Part shown: positions 52,568 to 58,990 of the stretch, piece by piece
Position numbering within the stretch: the first letter of the stretch is position 1
Layout: each line of letters opens with the position of its first letter
DNA from: Anaerolineae bacterium
GTDB taxonomy: Bacteria > Chloroflexota > Anaerolineae > Anaerolineales > E44-bin32
Length of the DNA stretch: 58,990 nt
Assembly: GCA_030605795.1 (NCBI GenBank)
Contig: JAUWHR010000068.1
Span: 1 to 58,990, forward strand
Reading direction: 5' to 3'
Program-made: the position numbers and the translations under genes
The notes under the pieces: model-generated
The model's input: only the letters and a program-made list of their open reading frames with translations
Databases searched by the model: none
Told to the model about the DNA's origin: nothing

Positions 52568-53692
52568 TTATTGAGGTATCGGTATTTGATTAGGGCCAAA
52601 TGCGGATTGCAGCATGGCTTGGATCGCTTCGTGATTGGGTAACTGAACTGAAGCGCCGCTGTAGGGCACTCGCCAAGAAGTGACCATACTAGAGTCGATC
52701 TTATAACTCTGTATGAGGGATGGGTCCGATGCCAGCTTAGCTCCCAGAGGAATCAAGGGCAGGATATCGTTCAGGCTTATATCGGTTTGCACCAATGAAC
52801 TGAACTGATCATAGAGCTGGGGCACCCTTGTCAGGCCGTCGAGGCTAAGAACCCGATTGAACAGGGCCTCAATCACCTCCTGCTGACGTCGTAGTCGGTC
52901 AAAGTCACTGCTTCTTTTCCGCATCCGAACATAGCACAAAGCGGTGTATCCGTCCATGTGGTATAAGCCGGGAGAGTAGGTATAGGTCGTACCACCGCAT
53001 TGGTCTTGCATATATTTACCGACTGGAACATATATGCCTCCTAGAAGATCGACGGCTGTGATAAAACCGTAAAAGCTAACCCGCACATAGTGATCAATCT
53101 CAATTCCCAGGTTATAGAGCACGGTGTTGCTCACCATCTCTGGCCCACCGCGGACATCAGCGGTGTTGATGCGATCGACCCGCCAACCGGGGAGGTAGAC
53201 ATAAAGATCGCGAGGTATGGAAATTAGTGTGGCTTTACCTGCTCCCGGGTCTAGGGAGAGGATCATCATAGTATCTGTCCGAAAACTACCCCCGCTTTTT
53301 CTCCAATCGGAACCGAGCAGAATGATATTGACCACATCTTCAGGGAAGTCGATGCGCGGCTTCGGCGCTGGGATCTCAATAGCCGAAGGTTCGACCGGCG
53401 CAGGAAAGTAACCCCAGATGTAGATCGAAGTAGGAGTGGGAAGCGGGGTTGGCGTGGAGGTGGGGCCAGGTGTTGGGGTGGCGGTGGGGAGGAGAGGGAT
53501 GAAAGGTGTAGGAGTCGCCGTGGCGAATGGGTCAGCCGTAACCAGTGGACCGGTGGAGGGCAATGCACCCGGTAAAACTGCTCCAGCGAACCCACTGCAA
53601 GCTGCCAGTACGACCACTAACAGTATAATGACCGTTCTGGGAAGAGGTTGTTGTTTAAAAATTATTTTCAGCCGCAATAAAAACTTCATCAT
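52568..53692 (-). CDS. LytR-CpsA-Psr (LCP) family protein
   Basis: The 374-residue protein has an N-terminal membrane span (about 18-42), a long Thr/Pro-rich stalk (about 50-95) and an LCP domain (about 115-300). The domain shows NIILLGSDWR, SFRTDTMMILSLDP, LISIPRDLYVYLPG, RINTADVRGGPE and the Arg-rich RMRKRSSDFDRLRRQQEVI. LCP enzymes attach polyprenyl-linked glycopolymers to the cell wall or to other acceptors. It starts 23 bases after the upstream histidine-kinase-like gene and is probably in its operon. Confidence 0.92.
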   Translation of the reverse strand: MMKFLLRLKIIFKQQPLPRTVIILLVVVLAACSGFAGAVLPGALPSTGPLVTADPFATATPTPFIPLLPTATPTPGPTSTPTPLPTPTSIYIWGYFPAPVEPSAIEIPAPKPRIDFPEDVVNIILLGSDWRKSGGSFRTDTMMILSLDPGAGKATLISIPRDLYVYLPGWRVDRINTADVRGGPEMVSNTVLYNLGIEIDHYVRVSFYGFITAVDLLGGIYVPVGKYMQDQCGGTTYTYSPGLYHMDGYTALCYVRMRKRSSDFDRLRRQQEVIEALFNRVLSLDGLTRVPQLYDQFSSLVQTDISLNDILPLIPLGAKLASDPSLIQSYKIDSSMVTSWRVPYSGASVQLPNHEAIQAMLQSAFGPNQIPIPQ

Positions 53693-53715
53693 AATTGAGA
53701 CGTCTCACATTGTGA

Positions 53716-56079
53716 TCAGGTTCCGTTCTGTCCCTCAGTTTTGTTATTCATTTCATGGCGCGAGCTATCAGTCACCGGCATTAAAATTGTGAAGGTACTG
53801 CCTATGCCGACTTCACTGTCGAACCAGATACGTCCACCTATGGCTTCGCTGAGCTCTTGAATGATTGAGAGACCCATGCTGCTATCGCCTAAGCCCGGGA
53901 TTGGTGCATAGTCGGCTGGTTCAACGCGCTGGAAGACTCGACCCAGGTCTTCAATCGGGATTCCCTCTCCAGCATCGGAAATCGTAAGCATGACAAATTC
54001 GGCATCCTCGGCTTCTTGGATGCGGGCGGCGATGATGATCTCCTCTCCCTCTGGTGAAGCTCCTATGGCGTTGTTAAGCAAGTGGGCTACGATCTGGACG
54101 ATTACCCCCTCCTCTCCGATGATGGGGGGTATTTGATCGGGTAAATCCATACGCAAAGCGAGTTTCTTATCACGGAGTGCAGCGCTCGCCTTGGTCACTG
54201 CTTCCTCGATGCATTGGAGTAGATCGACGGGTTCAGGTGTCAAGCTGAGTTTACTAGTTTCGACGGCGGTAATCTGGAGCAAATTATCAGCTAAACCCTC
54301 CATCTTCTCGATTGCGCTTCGCACATGTTCGATAAAATTGCGTTGAGTGGCGCCTAACATACCAACAGTTTCACCCAGCAAGAGGTCGGTGTATTCGATG
54401 ATGGAGGACATCGACTGGCGCAACTCCTTGGCAATGGAGGCGATGACCTCAATGTCCGGTAGGGAGCCTGGGTTTCGTCGATCGGCGCTGTCCATGCCGG
54501 CCTCTGCGGCGGCCAATCGGGCGCGGATCTCGTGTAATTCACGAATTGCCATTTGGTACTTATCGGGTTTCCGCTCAATTTCTTCAGGAGGCATGTTTAA
54601 CATTCCTTCATGTACAGTTGCTTTCAGTCGTTCGATCTCAGCTTCAAGTACTTGGATTGTCTCTAAGGCCTCTTTTTGTGTCTCGAGCAAGGCGGATAGG
54701 TTTTCGCTCTGGTCTAGCCCCTGTGCATCAGGGTTAGGTTGTAACTGCGCCGTCAAATGAGCGATCGCCTGCTCAAGAGTGTCAATTCGACGCTGCGCTT
54801 CTGATAGAGTCTTATTTCTGGATACGGTCCGCTTGGTGGCCAACATTGCAGTGCGGGTTAATTGGAGGAGACGCTGAGCAAGATGGCTGGCGACCTGCTC
54901 CATGACGGCTTGGTCTTCGGCTCTCCAGGGGCGGCGAGTGTAGGGGGAGAGCAGCATTACCCCTCCCTGCACTTCTTCTTCAGCGATTAATGGAACCAAT
55001 AGAGACGGGCCAATAGACTCAATGTTGAGCTTCGCCTGGAGGGTTTGCACATCAGGTGATTTGCTTCCAGCAGGGAGTCTCAGCGAGCGGTGACGGGTAA
55101 GTGCGGTGGTGATAACCGGACAATTCTTACTGTCAAGGGCGGCTCCAGGGAGGTGACGCTCCCGGATCAGGTCATATGCGGTGGCGATGGTAAATTGACC
55201 TGAAGGGTCTGGTGCAGTGAGCAGCAGGCATAACTCGGCTCTCATGCTTGCAGCCAAGCTTTTGACGATTGAGGTAGCCAGCTCCGAGGTTTTTTCAGCG
55301 TTGATTAAAGGGATAATTTCGGCCAGGATTTCGAAGCGGCTCAGCCCAAGGGCAGGTGAGCGTTTCATAGTAGCTTCCTGCGCTAGCGCCGATGAAACAG
55401 GTCGGGCGAGTGCCAGCGCGCGAGTCGCGGCCAGAGTGAAGAGAGGATAGGCCCCAAATTCAGCCCAGCGAACGAACCCGGCCAAGGAGCTATCTTTGGG
55501 ACCCAGCGTCATATGTAACGCATATCCTGCCGTCAATAAACTAAACCCGCCCAGGCTTAGATACCAATATGGGGGGCGACGCATGATCATAGTGATGGCG
55601 GCGGAGAGAGCGACGAACAGCCCGGCTAGGCTCCAAGCGGCGTCGGCTAAGGTCGAGTTGAAAGGATTAACTATGCCATTTACGTAAAGTTCGACGAGGT
55701 TTCCGATCATACCCAACAGCCCCAATCCGAGAGCGATTAGCAGGGACAAATTACCGGGGCGATGGGGCTGAGTGGAGAGGAGAGCCCAGAAAAAGACCAT
55801 AATTCCGGCCACACTTACAAACCGGTCCATTGGGGGAAGAAGCGGGTTTCCTTCCACAAGTAAAAGCCAAGCCATTCCGGCGATGGCCATTATCATCAGC
55901 CGTGCGGCTAAGAGACCACCGGCAGCGAGACACCAGCGATTGGAGAGCGGACTTTCGCCTTGAACTCGAAACATATGAGCTTGGCTGAAGAGCAGAGCGA
56001 GAGTCATGGCCAGCGTCAGGTGGTAGACCAAGCTGCCGGGGGTAGAAGTTAGGAGTGAGATGGCTTCTGAAAGGATCAT
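53716..56079 (-). CDS. seven-span membrane histidine-kinase-like protein lacking the phosphoacceptor His
   Basis: I start at the ATG at 56079 (787 residues); the longer frame upstream adds a polar stretch. About seven membrane spans occupy residues 10-235. A GAF-like domain (about 250-400), coiled coil (about 410-500), HisKA-like helices and a HATPase (about 650-770) follow. In the HisKA position SHELRTPL reads AKELRQSM, so the His is Lys. The ATPase boxes remain: LLNNAIGASP, DAGEGIP and GLGDSSMGLSI. It probably signals by conformation or modulates another kinase. No response regulator is adjacent; an LCP gene follows. Confidence 0.88.
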   Translation of the reverse strand: MILSEAISLLTSTPGSLVYHLTLAMTLALLFSQAHMFRVQGESPLSNRWCLAAGGLLAARLMIMAIAGMAWLLLVEGNPLLPPMDRFVSVAGIMVFFWALLSTQPHRPGNLSLLIALGLGLLGMIGNLVELYVNGIVNPFNSTLADAAWSLAGLFVALSAAITMIMRRPPYWYLSLGGFSLLTAGYALHMTLGPKDSSLAGFVRWAEFGAYPLFTLAATRALALARPVSSALAQEATMKRSPALGLSRFEILAEIIPLINAEKTSELATSIVKSLAASMRAELCLLLTAPDPSGQFTIATAYDLIRERHLPGAALDSKNCPVITTALTRHRSLRLPAGSKSPDVQTLQAKLNIESIGPSLLVPLIAEEEVQGGVMLLSPYTRRPWRAEDQAVMEQVASHLAQRLLQLTRTAMLATKRTVSRNKTLSEAQRRIDTLEQAIAHLTAQLQPNPDAQGLDQSENLSALLETQKEALETIQVLEAEIERLKATVHEGMLNMPPEEIERKPDKYQMAIRELHEIRARLAAAEAGMDSADRRNPGSLPDIEVIASIAKELRQSMSSIIEYTDLLLGETVGMLGATQRNFIEHVRSAIEKMEGLADNLLQITAVETSKLSLTPEPVDLLQCIEEAVTKASAALRDKKLALRMDLPDQIPPIIGEEGVIVQIVAHLLNNAIGASPEGEEIIIAARIQEAEDAEFVMLTISDAGEGIPIEDLGRVFQRVEPADYAPIPGLGDSSMGLSIIQELSEAIGGRIWFDSEVGIGSTFTILMPVTDSSRHEMNNKTEGQNGT

Positions 56080-56275
56080 GGCAGATAATGCCGGTGGATC
56101 TCGGTGCGCATTATAGCACGCCCTCCTGGGGTAGGCTTGTGGCTTCCCCGGCGGGCTCCTGGCTAAGAAGGGTTGCAAGGTGCGAGCCAACCCACCCGTC
56201 GCTGATTATGATGACTCACATATCCGTGCAGATCGTACTTGGCCCATCGATTGATTGAATGCCAGCAGATTTGTG

Positions 56276-57439
56276 TCAGCTTGATAAAGGTTGATGTGGG
56301 GGTGGTGTACAGGCTGGCGAGGCGTCGTCTTCTACCTCGCCTGGTGATGAAGTATATCTATCTTTTCCTGAATCTCCAGGGTTGGATTGTAGGCTCTCCA
56401 TCGCCGGTAATCCGACTTCGACGGAACTGTCGCGGGCCAATTGAGTGGGCCGATAGCCCACCCAGCGAATGGCGACTATTCCGTACACTAAAGTGAGCCA
56501 GAATGTGATGCTCCGGTAAGCAACCGAGATCACCGCCGATGTGGCCAACGGCACCTGTAATGCTTTGAGGTAGAGGGTCATCGCACCCTCAACGAATCCA
56601 ACACCAGAGGGTGTGACCGAGGCGATGGTAAACAGGTAACTCGTGCTGAAGCTGGCGATTAGAGTGTCGAGGTTGAAGGGGTAGTGGAAAGCCACCGAAA
56701 CCAGGTACAGAATGGTTATCATTAAAGCTTTCTGGGTAAGGGAAAGTATTGCGGGAAGGATCAAGCCCGCCGGAGAGCTTCGGATGTGTTGAAGCCCCTC
56801 TGAGAAATCGTTAGCGAAGCCTTGCGAGCGGGAAAGGCTGATGAGTTCGCGGTGAAGAAACGGACGCAAAACCCGGTTGGCCAAACCGGTCAATGATAAA
56901 ACCGCCTGTCCCAATCTTTCAGTTGATTGGATGCCAAGCAGGGTCAGCGTGATTAGCGCCACAGCAATCGATATGGCAAAAGCCGAGGCGGCAATCAGCA
57001 CGGTATCTAGAACGTCGTGTTTGGCCATGATGGTCAATCCCAATGCCAACACCACCATGAAGCCGATATAGTCGTAGACCAAGAAAAGTATTACAGCCGT
57101 GGAGACTTTGGCCGCCGGTTTTCCACGTCGACGACCGTCGGTGATCAGGACTGCCAGAGCGCCAAGCCCGTAGCTGGGAGCTACGACGTTGATGAAATTG
57201 GCTACCGTTGTTAGCGGGATTAGGTGGCTGAGGCGTTCTCTCACGCCCACTAGACGGTAGGTGGATTGGAAGGCAGCGGCGATGTTCACCAACCAAACAA
57301 GTTGCACGCCGACAGCAGCCAGCATCCATCGCCAATCCCCCTGGCTGAGGACATGCAGGATAAGCTGCAATTCAGCGAGGTGAGTGAAGACAAAATATAT
57401 CGCAAAGAGCAGAATGAGAGCATAAAAAAGCTTGCGCAT
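56276..57439 (-). CDS. flippase-like integral membrane protein (LPG synthase TM / UPF0104 family)
   Basis: The 387-residue protein has about eight membrane spans and the family patterns NFINVVAPSYGLGALAVLI, and SFSTSYLFTIASVTPSGVGFVEGAMTLYL near residue 275. It corresponds to the membrane half of MprF without the catalytic aminoacyltransferase half. Such proteins are thought to flip lipids or polyprenyl-linked sugars. The C-terminal 50 residues are polar. It stands alone, about 140 bases downstream of the fabD stop on the same strand. Confidence 0.85.
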   Translation of the reverse strand: MRKLFYALILLFAIYFVFTHLAELQLILHVLSQGDWRWMLAAVGVQLVWLVNIAAAFQSTYRLVGVRERLSHLIPLTTVANFINVVAPSYGLGALAVLITDGRRRGKPAAKVSTAVILFLVYDYIGFMVVLALGLTIMAKHDVLDTVLIAASAFAISIAVALITLTLLGIQSTERLGQAVLSLTGLANRVLRPFLHRELISLSRSQGFANDFSEGLQHIRSSPAGLILPAILSLTQKALMITILYLVSVAFHYPFNLDTLIASFSTSYLFTIASVTPSGVGFVEGAMTLYLKALQVPLATSAVISVAYRSITFWLTLVYGIVAIRWVGYRPTQLARDSSVEVGLPAMESLQSNPGDSGKDRYTSSPGEVEDDASPACTPPPHQPLSS

Positions 57440-57576
57440 GGTGGGATTGTCGCCTCAGCCGGACAGGTGATTGCTTTTTTCAGCAGACTCGATAAATAGC
57501 CAGGGAGATCTAATGTGAAACTTGCCTGGGTACAGGTTCCTCATAATACGGTGAGCTCCTTACCACTCCTGATGAA

Positions 57577-58548
57577 TCACAGTGTTTCGGCTAAGGAAAT
57601 GAAGCTGGCTGGAGTATTGAGCGCCAACCCGGTAATCGATCGGTCGATACGTTTTAACAGACCTGTCAGGACGTTTCCTGGACCCATTTCGAGGTAGGTT
57701 GTAATGCCGGTGTCAATCATGGCTTGGATCGACTCGGTCCATCGCACTCTGGATGTCAGTTGAGCGCTCAAGTCGCCCCGCACCAGGGAAGCGGAAATTA
57801 ACGGTTCAGCGCTTACGTTTCCGATAGTTTGAATCCGCGGATTGAGGATGGGGGTTGTCTGTAAAACCTGGTTGAAATGCTCCTGGGCGAATTTCATGAT
57901 GGGTGAGTGGGATGCGATGCTTACTGCCAAGCGCACCACTTTGCGGGCGCCATCCTTTACCAGGCGCTTGCTTACCGACGCGAGCGCGATTTGATCTCCG
58001 GAAATCACTACCTGACCGGGGCAATTGTCGTTAGCCACCCAGACAGAGCCCTCGCCTCTGGAGGAGATCCATCGGCAGGCTTCTTCCACCTTAGGGAGTT
58101 CCATGCCTATTACGGCTACCATTCCGCCCGGCTGGCGTTCCCCCGAAGCTTTCATCGCCTGACCCCGCTCTCGCACTAGGCGTAGTGCATCAGGAAATGT
58201 GAGCGCACCGGCGGCTACCAGAGCGCTGAACTCACCTAATGAGTGGCCAGCGGTGTAGGCAGGCTCGAATTCGGGGTAGCGATGCTGGAAAGCTCGCAGG
58301 ACGGCGATTGAATGGGTGAGCAGTGCTGGTTGGGTATGCTGGGTATCGTTGAGTACTTCGGTTGTCCCTTCCCAGCACAATTCTGATATCGAATAGCCTA
58401 AAATAATATCCGCTTGCTTAAAGACCTCGACCGCGGCTCGGTCGGCTTCAGCTAATGCTCGACCCATGCCGACAACTTGAGAGCCCTGGCCGGGGAAAAT
58501 GAAGGCGGTCTTCTGAGGGTCGAGGGACATTGGAATCAAACGGGCCAT
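57577..58548 (-). CDS. fabD: malonyl-CoA:ACP transacylase FabD
   Basis: The 323-residue enzyme has FPGQGSQVVGMG (18-29), nucleophile S103 in GHSLGEFSAL, the conserved Arg in LRLVRERGQAM and the catalytic His in SHSPIM (about 211). It loads malonate on acyl carrier protein for fatty acid synthesis. The ATG at 58548 has no strong ribosome site; an ATG six codons later is an alternative. It lies 25 bases after rpmF. The plsX and fabH genes often found between rpmF and fabD are missing. Confidence 0.94.
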   Translation of the reverse strand: MARLIPMSLDPQKTAFIFPGQGSQVVGMGRALAEADRAAVEVFKQADIILGYSISELCWEGTTEVLNDTQHTQPALLTHSIAVLRAFQHRYPEFEPAYTAGHSLGEFSALVAAGALTFPDALRLVRERGQAMKASGERQPGGMVAVIGMELPKVEEACRWISSRGEGSVWVANDNCPGQVVISGDQIALASVSKRLVKDGARKVVRLAVSIASHSPIMKFAQEHFNQVLQTTPILNPRIQTIGNVSAEPLISASLVRGDLSAQLTSRVRWTESIQAMIDTGITTYLEMGPGNVLTGLLKRIDRSITGLALNTPASFISLAETL

Positions 58549-58573
58549 GCCAGTGCATGACCCAGGGGAATAA

Positions 58574-58759
58574 TTATCCGCGCTCGATTTCGATCACTTC
58601 GCGTCCGGCGTAATGACCACAATTCAGGCAGACATAATGAGGGAGGTGCTTCTCACCGCAGTTTGTGCAGGTGATGAGATGGCGTATCTTAAGTGCGTCG
58701 TGGGTACGACGACGATCGCGTCGACCTCTTGAAATCTTTCTCTTTGGTAGTGGTGGCAT
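58574..58759 (-). CDS. rpmF: 50S ribosomal protein L32
   Basis: The start is the ATG at 58759, preceded by GAGGTG; an upstream in-frame ATG at 58801 would add 14 non-homologous residues. The 61-residue protein has the family start PPLPKRKISRGRRDRRRTH and a four-cysteine zinc site, CTNCG ... CLNCG. It heads a short operon with fabD, linking ribosome and lipid synthesis as in many bacteria. Confidence 0.95.
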   Translation of the reverse strand: MPPLPKRKISRGRRDRRRTHDALKIRHLITCTNCGEKHLPHYVCLNCGHYAGREVIEIERG

Positions 58760-58792
58760 TGTTCCACACCTCACATATTGCACATAACATGA

Positions 58793-58809
58793 CCTGCCCA
58801 CTGGGCAGG
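58793..58809 (-). promoter_or_regulatory. 17-bp palindrome at the rpmF-fabD transcription start
   Basis: CCTGCCCA and TGGGCAGG flank a single central base. On the minus strand it begins about eight bases after the -10 box, so it overlaps the likely transcription start and early leader. It could be an operator or a 5' mRNA hairpin. Confidence 0.5.
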
Positions 58810-58816
58810 GGTTAAC

Positions 58817-58844
58817 ATTATAGCAGGCAGCCCATGTGTGTCAA
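58817..58844 (-). promoter_or_regulatory. consensus sigma70-type promoter of rpmF-fabD
   Basis: On the minus strand a perfect TTGACA (58844-58839) and a perfect TATAAT (58822-58817) are separated by 16 bases. It is the best promoter match in the window. Confidence 0.8.
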
Positions 58845-58942
58845 GGCATCGAATTGCGTCATAAATAATCTAACTTTGAGTATATACGTTGCTTCATTGA
58901 GAATCTAACCCAACATATCAAAATTAGTCGGGGAAGGTCTCA

Positions 58943-58990
58943 ATGACAAAGCAAGGCAAACAAGAACTGCTCAAAGCAGTCCGACCAAGA
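58943..58990 (+). CDS. 5' end of a gene, possibly an integrase-core transposase
   Basis: An ATG at 58943 with GGGAAGG upstream opens 16 codons to the window edge. The visible MTKQGKQELLKAVRPR resembles the N-terminus of integrase-catalytic-core (DDE) transposases that begin KQELLxAxRPRY. With so few residues the identification is only suggestive. If correct, an insertion sequence starts here. Confidence 0.35.
   Translation, partial: MTKQGKQELLKAVRPR

Noticed and set aside
56110-56115. Minus-strand TATAAT upstream of the seven-span kinase-like gene
   Set aside because: The -10 hexamer is perfect but no -35 box is recognisable at any usual spacing, so it is only a weak candidate.
1-58990. CRISPR arrays, tRNA or rRNA genes
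   Set aside because: I looked for regularly spaced direct repeats and for tRNA T-loop (GTTCGAATC-like) and CCA-end patterns in the gaps and saw none that hold up; a covariance-model scan would be decisive.

Overview
The window reads as a chromosomal segment of a Chloroflexota bacterium, most likely from or near the Anaerolineae. This is an inference from gene content: Thr/Pro-rich linkers on secreted proteins, a histidine kinase with an ELRQ-type degenerate phosphoacceptor site, a DHH-CBS-tRNA nucleotidyltransferase fusion, a tandem-domain ThyX, and an acidic tail on NusA. No rRNA, tRNA or CRISPR array was seen. Start codons ATG, GTG and TTG are all used, and many genes are coupled by 4-base ATGA or GTGA overlaps.

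Region 1 (1-5.2 kb) is accessory. It holds a partial DsbA-like thioredoxin, a 122-bp MITE with 8-bp target duplications, a monoacylglycerol-lipase-like hydrolase, a stomatin/SPFH protein, and a small group II intron sitting directly after that gene's terminator hairpin. The intron's reverse transcriptase has been internally deleted, leaving only its two ends. A lipoprotein of unknown function and a long inverted repeat follow. Region 2 (5.2-12.5 kb) is regulatory: an XRE/TPR/GNAT operon, then a four-gene operon of two soluble histidine kinases, an OmpR-type regulator and a CpaE-like receiver-ATPase. A second MITE of the same family lies just upstream. Region 3 (12.5-19.4 kb) carries an SDR, YlxP and a LipM-type octanoyltransferase on the minus strand, then a solute-binding lipoprotein, the DHH-CBS-nucleotidyltransferase fusion and a GNAT on the plus strand.

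Region 4 (19.8-24.5 kb) is a tandem triplet of paralogous LysM/M23 lipoproteins. Region 5 (24.7-36.2 kb) is conserved core: gyrA, diverging from nusA-ylxR-infB-rbfA-nrnA-truB-ribF-thyX. Near-consensus promoters face away from each other, and an intrinsic terminator sits in the nusA leader. Region 6 (36.3-41.4 kb) holds era, an orphan DNA methyltransferase, purB and a YhhN protein as one minus-strand run, and a DUF47 protein.

Region 7 (41.4-52.4 kb) is the most unusual part. A tightly coupled operon encodes a 1382-residue protein combining an nSTAND-like P-loop NTPase, TPRs, one membrane span and an extracytoplasmic Asp-box beta-propeller. It also encodes two shorter proteins that keep only the last TPR-like unit, the span and the propeller, and a free-standing NTPase. 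The same module therefore occurs fused and split. The 3' ends of the propeller genes are mosaics consistent with gene conversion. I propose a membrane-spanning receptor system of unknown function. A degenerate tyrosine recombinase lies downstream. Region 8 (52.6-59 kb) holds an LCP-family protein with a seven-span histidine-kinase-like protein lacking the phosphoacceptor histidine, a flippase-like membrane protein, and rpmF-fabD behind a consensus promoter with a palindrome at the transcript start. The 5' end of a possible transposase closes the window.
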